64,000 nt of DNA from Parietaria judaica (GCA_954871525.1 OX940864.1:800001-864000), one strand, 5' to 3'; positions 11,992 to 25,336 are shown, counted from the stretch's first letter. Numbers and translations: made by a program. Notes: generated by a model from the sequence alone, not told the origin.

Positions 11992-14900
11992 TAATAAGAG
12001 TGTACTTTAGCATTTGCTTGAGTATTTGTTTTCATAGTTGGCTTGGCAAAAGTCCTAGCGTCTATTGAGCAAATTGAGGTTTGTAGTCTACTTATGCCTT
12101 GACATAAAAGGTGATAAATTTATAATATTTGCACTATGGTGGCATTTATTACTATGACCCATTATGCCACTAAACCAAGTAAAGTTTGTGTAATAGAACC
12201 CTTTAATAAGAATTAGATTATTGTTCAATATTTAGGATACCCCAACTTCCATTGAAATCTTCATCAAAGGAAGTGAGGATATGAAAGTGGTCTTATGGGT
12301 AAATTTAAAACTCAAAAGGGTAAGAGAATAAATTGAGTTGGGATTTTCCTTTAAGAAGCTTTGAGTGGAAAATAAAGTTGACTAGATGTTTTCTTTCTCT
12401 ACAATACATCACCTTTTAATTCACAATCAATTCTTTCATGGGTTTTGCTTCTTTTTCTTTATCTTTTTTTTTTCCTCCATTAGTGAAAGTACTAAAATTA
12501 ATGATCATATCATAATCTTCACCTCGAAGTGGTCACAATAAATTGACTTATACAGCTTGAATAGTTATTAATTATCAAAGTTTGGAGTAAAATTTATTCA
12601 TTCAAAGACAATCATTAAGTAGGGTAATATCATATTAGGCAAGTAATTATAGCTTATGGGGAATCATCATTATCAAAGATTAATGAATCCAAGAATCAAA
12701 AGCCTTGAGCTTTGAAGCTTAATCAAAGAGTCATCAATATCAAAGCTTAATCCACATCGTCTCTCGTGATGGAAAGTTTCTTGAGCTCTGAAGTTTGTAT
12801 AGTAAGATCCAAAGAGTCTTTATGAGTAGGATCACGTGCAATTCAGAAATGTTATGATCTTAGCAAAATATATTTATCTTTAAATATCATATATATATTT
12901 AGAGAGATAGAGAGAGACTTGTCATCATACGTAGCATATTTTCTGAACTTAGTAAACAAGTCAAATCACATTGAAATAGTAGCATAGTCAATCGCACTAA
13001 GATTAAGTTCATAACTGCTCACAACTAACCATGTTAATACTACAATAGTGAGGAATTCCAAACTTCTTTTTTTATTTTTTAAATTCGGATCTTGAATTTT
13101 TATTTCGGAAAAATATAATCAACAACTTTGGTTTAGCTGCGATAGTGAGGAATTCCAAACTTCTTTTTTTATTTTTTAAATCCGGATCTCGAATTTTTAT
13201 TTCGAAAAAATATAATTAACAACTCTGGGTTAGCTTTGGTTTGTTCCTATTTGAAATAGGAAATATGGATTTTGGACTTTTAAATATATTAATTAGCAAT
13301 TCAAAAAGAAAAATAATTAACTTAAAATTTTGGATTACGGGTCTGTTTTTTTCAAAAAAATTATCGATCGAATTTATACGTATAGTTTAGTTAAGTATAT
13401 ATGTAAAGGGGATGTGATTTGTTATAACGTGGACAATTTATTGTCGGATTAGAGGTACAAATAAACATTAAGATCAATCAATGTCTTAAAATAGAGGAAC
13501 AATTATACATTACTCAACTTCATACATTTCATTGTGTTTTTTTATTATTTTTGAATGGGATGTCACTATCAGCCGAGGTTACAATGCGCTCTCGCATTAC
13601 TAGATATATTCAGTGTAAGAACAGGTGACACTATTGGTCAAATTTACATATGCATAGGGGACACTCATTTGACACGACACGAAATATTTCATGGAAAAGA
13701 TTCTTAGCCATAAAAGAAAATGACCCAATCTTGTATTTGTGGAGCTTAATATTCATGATTTAGACCCATAATTGACACCTTTTGTTTGTTGAAGGAAGGA
13801 AGGAAGGAAGGAATTGATATGAGAATGATGGGATTGGATTTGGGGTAAAAAGTAGCCTTGCATTTGGATGATTGCCTAATTCTATTGTTGGCTTTTTTCA
13901 CGTTTTCTTTATATTATTATAAGCCCTTATGACGTCATCATATTTCATCATTTTTTTTAACTTTTTCAATCCCTATAAAGATCCATAATTTACAGTACAC
14001 ACCATGCAATGCAATATGTGAATATGTTTGGCTTTAGTGATATGATTGCCTCCCTCAATAGGCATAAGGGTAGAATTGAAGATTTACCTCTTACAAAGAA
14101 GAAAACAGATCTTGTTTGTCAATCCTATCTTATGTCACTGTCACCATCAATATTTATAAATAATTGTATTGGCAAAGGAAACAAATAGCCCTAAGGACTA
14201 GTAGGCCAAATAATGTGAGTCTTGAGCCCCAAGTTGTTCCTTGATTTTGGGGTTTTTCATGAGAAAGTCGTCCTCCTCTATACCTATATAACTATATTGC
14301 TCTCTACTATTCCTTGATTTATATTCTTTCACAAGGAGAACAGAAAAAATGTAGACCTAGAATCCTTGGAGATGCTATATATAAATCATGTTGATAAAAT
14401 TAACAAGGATGAGCTTGAAACGGGATTATAATGGGCCAATATGTTTGAATTTCAGGCCCATTGAGCTACCATTGGGCCTGAACACATAAGTCGGCCTTTT
14501 CAATGACTTTCATGGATCCACTTTTTGGTCTCAGAAAATCTTACGGAATAATTTGTTTGAGTTTAATTATTATACTTGGTTTGGTGGTCTTATCTTTGCT
14601 GATTTATTTCATGCTCAATATAAGCTATAATTTTTTATTTTTTTTTACCTGAAAGTATATGTTCATTTCATTGTTTGTTTGACCAAATATTTGTAAAAAA
14701 AGACTGACTTATTTATACTAGCAAACATTTTCTCCTACGTTAGTCTACGGGGTTCAACGCAAGCCCCGTAGAATGCAAATGCATGTCCTTATATCCGCGG
14801 AGTTTATCTTTTTTCAGCTTAATGCTCATATACGATGAATATATCATGTAATTTTTGTTTTAATCTTTTTTGTTTTCTGAAATAAACTTCTCATGGGTCA

Positions 14901-15598
14901 TTTTTGCAGGACTTTGTTGTTAATTAGGCTTTTCTTATAGCATTGGATGACAATAATTGTGTAGTGCTCAAAATTTTGAACTAAGGTTACTTCAAATTTG
15001 AATTAAGTAAGGACAATCATTTTGGAAGTTCAAAATTAAAAAAATTGTTTCCGTTAAAGGCTTGGGCCTACTCGACCTCTTCTTAAGTCCGACGCTGACC
15101 GTTATATGCGTGTTCAGACAAGTTCCGAAAGGGCATTAAATGGCGCGCTAGCAATTACATTCTTTGGAATATGGATCACTCTACACTCCTTTCCTTTTAT
15201 TCTTGCCATTGACTCCATTCCATAGTATGATTTTATTTAATTACCAAGAAAATAGTGAAAATCATTGTTGTTAATTCTTTCTTACCATAAATAAAGTATC
15301 CATCCACTATATAACCTTGCAATATATATATATATGTATATATATTATTCCTTCTTTTATCTTTCTAATTTTTTATGATTACCAAAAGAAGCAAATAAAG
15401 ACACCTGCACAATTACTTATCTTTTACCCAAAATATATTCTCCTTTTTCTGAATTAAAAAAAATATTTAAAAAAAAATAAGTGTCACCTCACCACCATTG
15501 ATATCCTTGTAGTCTATAGTCATAGCTGTAGTGTAGTGTACTATTACTATGTAGCGTCAGTCAAAACAAGCTATCTGCCCAAAATTACCAGAATGCCC
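11992..15598. other. intergenic, no gene seen
   Basis: AT-rich, with a tandem duplication at 13047-13240, a GGAA tetranucleotide run near 13793-13812 and TA-rich tracts near 15320-15350. No gene model could be supported. Confidence 0.55.
13047..13240. repeat. 97-bp tandem duplication
   Basis: The segment starting agtgaggaattccaaact at 13047 recurs at 13144, a period of 97 bp. The two copies differ at only a handful of positions (for example ttcggatcttg against tccggatctcg). It is a local duplication with no coding content. Confidence 0.8.
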
Positions 15599-16105
15599 CT
15601 AGGTCTGCTCCGGCGAGAACACCTCGTCGATGAACCTCTCCAACGCCTCGTCGCCGCCGAGCCACTCGAACGCGCCGTCGTCTTCCACGCCCGGACCACA
15701 CGCGCCTGCCGGATCCACCGCCTGAGGCTCGCCGGAGTAGCGGATGATCCCCGCCACGTCGGCGCTGGCCATCACGGACGAGCTCCAGTCCGAGAACGAC
15801 GATCCGCAGGTCTCGTCGTTGCCGTTGATCGTCACGTACGACGACGACGCGATCCGGAGCTCCGCGCCCGGCGACGAGCGGTACGGATCGTCCGCGAACC
15901 TCACCGCGGCTCTCTCTCCCGCGGCGTCGCGCGTCTCCTCCGCGCCGGCGAGAAGCTCCGCGAGCTGGTCGGCGACGCCGTCGTCGACCAGGAGCCAGGC
16001 GAGAATGTCCTCTCCGACGTCGTCGCTGAGCGCCTTCCTCTTCGTCTCCGGCGAATCTCTCTCCTGATCACGCTCTCCTTCGTTGATCCTCACTCTCTTC
16101 GCCAT
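15599..16105 (-). CDS. small plant protein of unknown function, 168 aa
   Basis: Single exon beginning MAKRVRINEG and ending at a TAG. I do not recognise a named family. The N-terminus is basic (KRVR and later KRK), which could serve as a nuclear localisation signal. A short acidic, leucine-rich stretch follows (DILAWLLVDD, then LAELLAG). Mid-protein there is a Ser/Thr-rich block, SSSYVTINGNDETCGSSFSD, that looks like a conserved motif, and the C-terminus is acidic (ALERFIDEVF). There is no membrane segment or signal peptide. The ATG at 16105 is preferred; the frame is open a little further upstream but only with a GTG. The gene is very GC-rich in an AT-rich setting, like many short intronless plant regulators. 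A TATA box and G-box lie upstream. Function remains open. Confidence 0.75.
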   Translation of the reverse strand: MAKRVRINEGERDQERDSPETKRKALSDDVGEDILAWLLVDDGVADQLAELLAGAEETRDAAGERAAVRFADDPYRSSPGAELRIASSSYVTINGNDETCGSSFSDWSSSVMASADVAGIIRYSGEPQAVDPAGACGPGVEDDGAFEWLGGDEALERFIDEVFSPEQT

Positions 16106-16245
16106 TTTCGCAGCTCTCACAAGAGAGAAGAGTTTCTTCACTGTATATATACACAGTATATATATATATATATATGTGTGTATCAGTGTATGAGCGATGG
16201 TTTGTTAGCTTGCGAGGGAATCTGTAATAATATATATATATATAT

Positions 16246-16400
16246 ATTATAAATAGGGGTATCCGGTGGGTCCTACTAGTTGGATCTGGAGCCGCTGGAT
16301 GGAGGATCTCATTCTTTGAGGATGATCGGACGGTTGAGGCAGAGGAGGGAGTGCCAGCGTGGAGTGGAGATATGTGCCACGTGGGAGATTCGGGTGACGT
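16246..16400 (-). promoter_or_regulatory. TATA box and G-box/ABRE-type elements
   Basis: On the minus strand a TATA-like tatttataatat lies near 16244-16257, about 140 bp before the start codon of the 168-aa gene. Further upstream are gccacgtggg (a CACGTG G-box, about 16377-16386) and tgacgtgg (about 16394-16401), elements bound by bZIP factors in ABA and light responses. The layout fits a stress- or light-responsive promoter; this is inference. Confidence 0.45.
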
Positions 16401-16816
16401 GGTTGTTCGGGATTTGATGAGGGGAGTGTTTGTGGGATGAGCGAAAAGGACAAAAAGTGCCAGCGTGGCGCTTTCGTACGTTCGCGTGTCCGTACGGGGA
16501 GAAAAGAGAATGGGATGATGAGTTGGCGTTTTACCTATTTTGCCCCTGTGGATTTTGTTTCTTATTTTAAACTTAATCATTTTGAGGGATTAATTTAAAT
16601 TAAAGTACAAAAATTAAACAAATTATCATTTGCTTAATCTGTAAAATAGTTTGTTTTGGGCAAATAGCAAGAATGACCTCGGTTGGATTTTTTGTCAAAT
16701 TCATACCCCTCTCGGCCACTATTCATGTTTCTTAGCAGTGAGCCCTTAAGGGTATGAATTTTATTCAAAATCCAAATGAGGTTTTTTAGCAATTTCTTTC
16801 GTTTGTTTTTATTAAT

Positions 16817-17191
16817 GGGAAAATAGCGGCATAAGTATCCAAAGTGTTCGAAAAGTAGACATTAAGTTCCCATTCTTTTTTTTGGGTGGCGAAAATTGTC
16901 AAACTCTTATTTTGTGTATTCCGTCATGTTTTCGCCCCAAAACGCATCACGCAGTACGTTTTTGACCTATTAAATATACCATTTTTATTACAAAAAATTA
17001 AATTGATTTATCAATGATGAACAATGATATATTTAATGGGTTTAAAAACATGACATGTGGCTCGTTTCTAGACAAAAATATGACGGAATACACAAAATAA
17101 GAGTTTGGCAACTTTCGCCTCCCAAAAAAAAAGAATGAAAACTTAATGTCTACTTTTTGAAAACTTTAGGTACTTATGCCGCTATTTTCCC
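16817..17191. mobile_element. Mutator-type MITE, 375 bp
   Basis: The element begins GGGAAAATAGCGGCATAAGT and ends ACTTATGCCGCTATTTTCCC-like (tacttatgccgctattttccc compressed to its inverse). It is flanked by a perfect 9-bp direct repeat, tttattaat, at 16808-16816 and 17192-17200. The inverted repeats continue inward through the pair around gacattaagttcccattctt and its inverse, roughly 150 bp per side. No coding capacity. Confidence 0.85.
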
Positions 17192-17589
17192 TTTATTAAT
17201 TGATTCAAGAAATGATTGGCGGCGAGGGTAAAAAAGTAAAAAGGAGAGTGGAGTTGGGTTGGGTCCATTGCACGAAAACAACGACAATGTAATGGCCGGA
17301 CATTATGAGGGTCTATTATCATTTATTAGTAGTTAAACTGTCTATATTATATATTAAATAATTTTTGCAAGTAAATAAAATATATATATATTTTTATAAA
17401 TATACATATAAAATTGTTTAAGCCCACAAAGATTTGATATGGACACTTGTGTCACTGTGACTGTGGTAATATGGAATTCATGAACACAACACCACTGTCA
17501 CTCATTGCTCACTTAAAACGCTTTTATTTTATATCAACACGCCAATATTTCTTATTATTTTATATCTTTTGTGACACTCATATATATTA

Positions 17590-18049
17590 GGGTTAATGAC
17601 GGCAAAAATACCCAATGTTTGGTCAAAGAACCCCTCGTGTACCCAAAGTTTAAAAGTGGTGGGAAAAGTACCCAAAGTCGCATTTGGATAGTTGACCACT
17701 CCATTCTCGTAACGCAGTTAACTTACCCGTCAACTCTGGCCACGTGGACAAACGTGGGTTGTTGACATAACATTTTTTTTGCCACGTGGACGAGCCCAAT
17801 TAGGGGTTTAATTCATTGTTTTATCGTAAACGAGGCTGATGTGAGCTCATCCACGTGGCAAGAACTTGCTATGTCAGCAACTCACGTTTCTCCACGTGGC
17901 CAGTGTTAACATGTAAGTTAAGTGCGCTACTAGAATGGAGTGGTCAACGCCCCAAATGTGACTTTAGGTACTTTTGCCACCACTTTTAAACTTTGGGTAC
18001 ACAAGGGGTTCTTTGACCAAACTTTAGGTATTTTCGCCGTCATTAACCT
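17590..18049. mobile_element. Mutator-type MITE carrying four G-boxes, 460 bp
   Basis: The ends are GGGTTAATGACGGCAAAAAT and its inverse, with long inverted repeats of about 150 bp. A 9-bp direct repeat, tatatatta, flanks the element at 17581-17589 and 18050-18058. The interior contains four CACGTG palindromes (17741, 17783, 17852, 17893) in gccacgtgga-type contexts. Sequence inside the repeats (ggtcaaagaacccc, gtgtacccaaag) is shared with the copies at 1539, 39434 and 49725, defining a local family. It lies about 1.5 kb upstream of the 168-aa gene. Confidence 0.85.
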
Positions 18050-18063
18050 TATATATTATATAT

Positions 18064-18142
18064 GTACAATACTTGTTAGTTTTGATAAACTAACAAAACT
18101 AACAAGTATTGTACCAAACTTTGGGTACAATACTTGTTAGTT
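18064..18142. repeat. perfect 21-bp hairpin plus a third copy
   Basis: The arm gtacaatacttgttagtttt(g) at 18064-18084 has its exact inverse at 18094-18114 around a 9-nt spacer, and 18 bp of it recur directly at 18125-18142. It sits 5 bp beyond the target duplication of the preceding MITE. It may be a small foldback repeat; a role as an RNA hairpin is only possible. Confidence 0.6.
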
Positions 18143-18985
18143 GCATGGAGAAAGAAGAAGAATAAGTAGGTGAAAAGTTTTTTTGGGCATCTTATAAGTA
18201 CTTTTTATTTCATATTTCAGATAATGGGTGATGATATAATTATTTATTCTTTATTGGTCAAGATGTTAAGCAAGAATATTCGTCATTTCTTTGGGTGACA
18301 AAAAAAAAATTATTGTCATTGATACTTATCCAGCTTTGGAGATGCAAGTAAATTTTTTCTAAAAGTGTTGTGGGAAATTGGGAATTACAATTTGGAGACA
18401 CTATAAATAAATACTACCGGCCATTTGTCATTATTCGATCAGGGTTTGACCATAAAAAAGATCATAAATAACACTAAATTAATTTTTTAAAGCTAAGTTA
18501 GGTGTTAAAAAATAACACAATACTACTAATTCATATACAGAAAATAACTTAAACGAGTATTTTTGTGACTAAACACTAAAAAAAACGTAATACTCAGAAG
18601 AAACGAGCATAATATAGAAAAAATAAAAATAAAATTGGGCAATGGTAACATGGTATAAGTAAAAGTCCAAAAATAAATAGAAAGATAGTCTTAAAAGTGA
18701 ACCACAATTGCAAATGCTCAAAATGTTAAACTAAACTACATAACCCTAAAATACTTGCACTAGAAGAAATTGGAATCCGGTAAAATGGTTCCGCATGAAG
18801 ATTCTCAAACTCCTGAAAAGTTAAAAAAAAAAAAAAAAAAAAAGTCTTCCCGATAACAAATTTGGTTTATATCCAGATCTTGAACCTAAGAGAAACTTTG
18901 ATCTTCCATGAAAACGACATACATATATGACTACATGTAGTGAAAAACAGAAACGGTCTCGGGAACGTTGCCGTTTTCAAGACTC

Positions 18986-21900
18986 TCAAGCCTTGGAAGT
19001 GCAGGAGACGACATGGGACTTGAACTTCTCGAGCTCTTCGAGAACTTCTTCTTCGGGCCGGTAGATCAAGTCGCTCATGCGCCATATCTGCACAGAGAAA
19101 GCCACTGGGTTAGGGTTTCAATTAATCATTTTAATCCCGCCATATACATGAGTATTTAAAAACTAAGTCCGTTAAAAAAAATAAAATACATTTTTAACCG
19201 TACCATGTCGCACGGGACTTTACGCAATCGACGGTTTCCATCAAAATCGAAGTCCCGTGCAATGCAATGCTATTTTTTGTAGTACAAAATTTTCATTTTA
19301 CCCACGAAGTCCCTAGGGGTATAATTGCCATAAAATCATCAATTATCTTGTAAAAAGCGACACTTTGGCTCCTAAACAACATCGCATTGCACATGATTAT
19401 ATATTAGCCTGAACCGTCTAATGTAACTAGCATAAATTGCTTTGGAAAGATCATTAACTTTACAAATCAAAGTATGAACCAAAAAATATATTTTTAGTAA
19501 TTATAAGTTCTAGTACCTGCAGAGTCCCGCCTCCTCCAGTAGTTTCACAATCGTCAGAGACGCTGACAATAGTCCAAGGATCCGATGCGTTCCAGTGAAA
19601 GTCAACGATTTTGTCCCTGTATAAAACATGTGTAAAATTTTATCAACTGAAATTAATCCAATATTAAAACATGGTCAAGAATTCCTCAAAGTCATGTATC
19701 ATGAAGCAACATTTACGCGCACACACAAATATATAGTTATTTATTATTTAGATAATTTCTTATTCCTTTAGATTAAGTCTCTGGAAAACATCGACTCCTG
19801 ACCTGTGACCGGCGTGCTGAAAGAACAAGCCCGAAGAAGCACTTGCATTTGCTCGCTCGGACTTCTTCCCAACCTGTAAAAGACGGTCGATTATGGAAAA
19901 GTTTAAAACTGAGTCATAAATTCAACGACAGAGACAAATTAAATTAATCGAAACACTAGCAACCTTCTCATGATCCCAGATGTTCAACACACCATCTTCT
20001 GCCGAGCTTCCAAAGACAGACGATTTATCCGGAGACCACTGGAAAACAAAATATTCAGCTCGGAAAATACATATATTTTTATCTTTTATGGGGTTTCATT
20101 TTAAGCAATACTATCACAACTTTAAATGTTAACAAGAAATAATCTTTAAATATAGTTTGCGCTTTAATATATATATATATATAATTGCCCTCACAAATAA
20201 TGTCGTAAACTGTAATAATATCAGGCAAAATCTGTTGAACAAATATTACCTGAACACAAAGAACTGCAGCTTTGTGACCCTCAAATTTATGAATAGGTGC
20301 TCCAACTCCATCGGAAATCAGTTTGCGCCGATCAAACATACGAACCGTATTATCCGCTGACCTGGAAAATATATAACATAAATACCCAAAAGTCAAACCG
20401 AAGTTCAAACTCAATAGTCAACACATCAGAATCAGCAGAAACATGACTTTTGAATCATACCCAGTTAGAATAAGGTTATCGTCATGGGGATTCCAATCAA
20501 CACAGTGAAGATCAGCATCATGCGCCTTTTCAACCTGGAAATCAGAAACAAATAACACGCTTACATATGTATGTCTATATATATATACAATCAAAAGGCT
20601 GGCGCGATACTAATAACCACTATTATTAATTCAGGTTTTCAGCAGGCTCGGTTCAGTATGGCTTTTGGTTATAAATTACGATAAACCGATCTTTTCACAT
20701 CTTAACATATAAACCGTAAATGACTACTTTGCCTTCATTCTTGGGTATGAAGGTTCCAAAGGATTATCCAAAATACAGAGCAGAACCGAACGAGAGAAGG
20801 AATATATATATAAAATAAATGATGTGATCAAAAGGAGTCACCTTGATAGCAGGAGTAGTTTGAGTTCGTGCATCCCATAATATAAGACAAGAATCGTCAC
20901 CAACGCTACAAAACTCCTGTGAGCTTCATTGGAGACAACTTACCATCAGATACAGAGGCCCAAAGGCCAAAACTATATCATAAACAAATTAAATAGATTC
21001 TAGTTGATAGCGATGCAACCGGGACCAGGTACCTTGATTTTGGCCCTTTCTCAGACTGATGTGCTGGTTTAAAAAAGATCGGTTTTTGACTTTTTATTAG
21101 TGAATTAATAAAAATACTGGTCTTCGGGATAAAACCAGGTTTCATTCCACCACCATTAGTTGACGTGAAATTTTCTAGAAAATAACAAAAGGCAAATATA
21201 TAAGTAACTAGACAATCTTCAAGTTACCTAGACGGGCAGAAAGTGACATCTTCAACGGTATCATCATGGCCGTAGTATATGCCACGTGGCGCTACTGTGA
21301 GGCTATTTGCAGCTTTATCATTAGATTCCCCGCTCTTGGAATTATTAATTATCGATCCTGGTGATTTGTTAGATGGGTCTGTGGCTGCAGCCGAGATATG
21401 GTCTTGGATGCTCCACAAAACCACAGATTTGTCCTTCCCTACAAATAAAGAACTTGTAATTTCCAGGGGAAGAGAAATGTTGATTTTTTTTTTCTTCATG
21501 TAATTTAGGGGTGAATCCAGTGTTCTGGGTTTTTTTTCTTTTCATTTTCAGAACTTTTTTATATCCTAAAATCAATTTTGAAACAGAAATGACTTTCTAA
21601 TGAGTGACTACCGAGAAATTAAAAATTGACATATCCATAAGTAAAAACAATTAAAAAAAACAATATCTACAACCCTAAATGCTTAGGTAATAACCAATTT
21701 TGAAACCGGAACTGAAACACTGGTATTGAAACCGGTTTTATAACTGGTTTAAATCTTATAGATGGTTTATTTTCTAAGAAAAATCCAAATTTTTCGGTTT
21801 TCAGTGAAAAACTTGTGCCCCGAGCTCTAAGATTCAAAATATTAGGATACTGAAGAAACTCAAAAGAACGCCAACCAAATATGTGTACGATACTTTATTG

Positions 21901-24343
21901 GGTATTAATTAGAGAAACTTAAGAGCTAGATTTGGCGATGAAGTAAAAAAATCAAATAATAGTCAGTCAACCTCCAGAAAGTACATAGGGCTCAGTCCGG
22001 CACATTGCGAGAGCAAATTCTGCATTATCTTGATGTCCAGTCAAAATCTGTATGAAGAAATCTTAATTAAGAGATGCCAGGTATTAAATAACCCGGGAAA
22101 CTTGAATAATAAACCGATATACTAAATACGAGTGAGCATTACTAAAACAAGCTATTGTACATGTATAATAGTGATGCAAGTATATCTTCAACTAAGAGTA
22201 GCTATGCACGAATTTCACAAGATTTGCAGAATGGCTCTACTAAATGTGCATCAGAAAATACACACAAATAGGGCACAAGCAGAACTCAAACCGTTAACTA
22301 GGCTTTCGGTTTTCAAGTAAATAGCAATGCATGAAAAGTTTACGAAATCATACCAAATCAGGACGAGAGTTTGTTGCCCCATAGACAGCATGGCGATTAG
22401 GTTGAGCTTCAACGTCCCAAATAAGAACCTGTTTTTTTTTTTAAATTAAAAAAAATAGTGTTAAATTGATAAAAACGGACTGAAAAAATGTAATTAACAT
22501 TGTTACAGTGAGAGATAAGATGGATTTGTACATCAGGACTGTCGGTATGAGTAGCCACGATCTTGGTGTTCTGTGGAAGTTCCCTAATCCTGTTCACCTG
22601 TCCGAAAAGTTAAAATAACTTGAGAAATGAACACAAAGCCAACTAATTAAGTATCGATTGTTGTCATTAAAAGAAGCAAAATATTTAATAAAGCATTAAT
22701 ATGCACTTAAAAAGTTTAGGATAATACCTCCCCCGGATGTATTATGGTTTTGTACTTCTTAACAAATGGCGATCGCGCTTCCTCATTGAACTGGAGACAA
22801 ACCAAGTCATTTAGTCAGAATACTAATAACTTGAAACTGTAAAACAAAAATATGATCATAAAATCACCATATTATATAAAGAATTTATGATAGTCTTCAC
22901 CTGTGATATATGCTCAGCAGCTGCGACCCTATGCTTGACAACTTCACAGTTGGCTATGACGAGAGTGTTCGGAACGCTGCCATCAGTCTAGGAGAAGGAA
23001 AGAAATAAAAATAAATAGCAGTAATGATAGAGATTTCCGCAAGATTCAAGCCACAGCAAAGCAGAAGCCAATCAAAATGATGTAGATATTAAGCTATAAC
23101 AATATATGCAATAAGGTCGAGAAGTTTTAAGATATGGAAAACTCAAGAGCAGTTTATACACCCTAAACCTGAGCAACAAGGTCGGATATTTGTATGAAAG
23201 TAGAGGAATGAAAAACCCAAGAGCAACTTACACGTGCTAAACCTAATAATTACGAAATGAAAAACTCAAACAACATATGATGCATCATCAACGAAAAGAA
23301 ATTTCAAGAGCAGTGAGAGTTTATACCTGTTCCGAAAGGTACAGACGTTGCTTGTTCTTGTAATTTCCCTGCTCAAGTTGAGGACCCCATCTAATCAAAA
23401 CAATATTAACTCATCAAAACGTGTTGAAGATTATGATTATCTTGCATAAACTTGGGATGATACAGTCTCTCAAATCTCAATGATTATAAAGATTTAAGTC
23501 TCAAGAACAATATTGAAACATCGAACTGCAACGCGAACTTAAAACCCATAAATGAAGCAGAAAACATATCCCAAGACGACATCAAAGAACCCTACAAATG
23601 AAACGCAGAAACATATCATAGAACCCGAAACCAAAAAGTTTACCAAGAAACACCACATTATGTGATCGAATGCTGGATTAAAAAAACGAACAATAGCGCA
23701 AACAGACAACACCTAAAAACCGGAATTAAACCGAAGAACCCTAGAAAGAAACCCAGAAACGTATCCTAAACCCCTAAAACCGAAAAAAAAAACCCACCAG
23801 AAACACCACATTGTCCTAAATCGACGAATTCGAAAACGATAAACCCCAAAATTCCGTCCCAATACCATACAAAAACCCTGATAAAACCCCAAAATCGAGC
23901 GAGATTTTCCGCGCAAAGAGACAACACCTCCGTTCAGAGCTTCAAATCAAAAAAAGTAAAGCACCATCAACCCAAAACCCCGTCCCAAGAAGCCCACTCA
24001 GAAGTCAAAACTCGATAATCGAACGAGACGAACCGCGCACAGAGACAAGCTCGAGAAATGAAACCCTAGCAGGCAGTGAAGCAAGAAACGGAGAAAGAGA
24101 AGAGTACCGGCAAGAGAGAGAAGGCCAGACGAGGTTGTGGTTGGAGAGCCAGTCGTAGAGGACAGGCACGACGGACTTCCACTGCGAGTACTTGTCGTCC
24201 ACGGAGGAGTGCTGCTGCTGCTGCGCCTTCTTCGCCGACGACGACGACTTGCCTTCGTCCTTCTTGTCGTCCTTGGGTTTCGGCTTCCGTCCGCGAGTCT
24301 CCTTCTTCTTCACCGGAGTCAGCTGCGGCGACTGCGCTTCCAT
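18986..24343 (-). CDS. FVE/MSI4: FVE/MSI4-type WD-40 histone-binding protein
   Basis: I reconstructed 15 exons totalling 497 codons plus stop: 24343-24108, 23390-23327, 22987-22901, 22790-22728, 22597-22532, 22428-22354, 22047-21972, 21438-21228, 20923-20842, 20534-20461, 20361-20250, 20038-19964, 19873-19803, 19616-19517, 19087-18986. All use GT-AG and the frame closes exactly. The N-terminus has a basic RGRKPKPK patch, then the RBBP4/MSI helix KYSQWKSVVPVLYDWL and the WPSLSCRWGPQLEQ motif. WD repeats follow, for example SADNTVRMFDRRKL, and the protein ends IWRMSDLIYRPEEEVLEELE. FVE belongs to the autonomous flowering pathway: with histone deacetylase and DDB1-CUL4 partners it silences FLC and dampens cold-response genes (family knowledge). 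At exon 9 two acceptors lie 7 nt apart (aatgaag and ctcacag); only the upstream one keeps the frame. No defects were seen. Confidence 0.93.
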
Positions 24344-25336
24344 CTCCGGCGACCTCCGATCGAATCTCCGGCGAGTAATGGGAGAGAGTAGAGAGCTCAA
24401 CACGAAGACAAGAGAAGAGAGTGTTTTCGAACACTGAAAAGCGTCCTTTTCGGTAAAGAGAAAATTCAGCTGTACGTTCCCCCGGGGTAAAATGGTAATT
24501 CAAGCTCATTTATTTTCAAAAATAATATTAAAGATTTTAATTAAAATTTATAAAAACTCTCTCGATAATTTCTATTTTTCCTTATTCTAGATACTAATTA
24601 AATTTTGTAAAGAAAAACTCGACATGCAAAATCTCTTGTCGAGATATTTTGTGCAAAATATAACCAATCATGTTTTTAAGGAATATTCCGAGAATCTTTT
24701 TTCAAAAGTTAAAAACGTTTTTAGTAAAACGCTTCCAAACGACCCCGACACCCCTATCTATCTAGGAAGATTCAAAACTCGTCATTTTCGTGCTATCCAA
24801 CAATTTTACACTTCAGTTTAATGAAATAATAGCATTTTGCTACATATTATACATTCAAGGGACGAATTCATGAAAGAAAATTTGGGAGGGCACATTGATA
24901 TATAGCTAACAAGTAAAGGGGCTTACTTAGAAATAGTTTTTATTATTTTAATTTTAATCTTCGATTAATTTGTGTAACCAACACCAACCATATTGTATTG
25001 GTAGTTTTTAATTTATTTTTGGTTACTTGTAGAATTTTGGACAATGTGTCAAAAAATAATTATGTGGACGAATATTTGACCTTAACAATACAAGTATAAA
25101 AATATATTGATATTCTGCGCCAAATTTGTTTTAATGATTTGCGTCAATATGAAAGGTCCTCACAGATTGAGACCACTACTTTTGAAACATAGCACTTTGA
25201 CCCGTAAGCTACAAAATACCTCAAAAGAAAACCACATAAAATTTGTTGCACGTGTCGATTAAAACACAATAAACTGATCTGCAGCTATATATATGTCATT
25301 GGCTCAACAAAATTTCATAAGTGTGTTCTTTTAGAA
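24344..25336. other. FVE promoter region and 3' flank of the OST-subunit gene
   Basis: No gene. The segment 24344-24500 is the likely FVE 5' UTR and core promoter; the rest is AT-rich with no repeat recognised. Confidence 0.45.

Noticed and set aside
14744..14772. Short perfect 9-bp stem tctacgggg/ccccgtaga as an RNA element
   Set aside because: Too short and isolated; no neighbouring gene or conserved context.
15536..16252. Plus-strand frame of 238 codons over the 168-aa gene
   Set aside because: Arg-rich antisense artefact that runs into a TA repeat; the minus-strand frame has a TATA box, a proper ATG and plausible protein composition.
20079..20414. Frame of 111 codons containing a WD-repeat piece
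   Set aside because: It is exon 11 of FVE read into its introns, not a separate gene.
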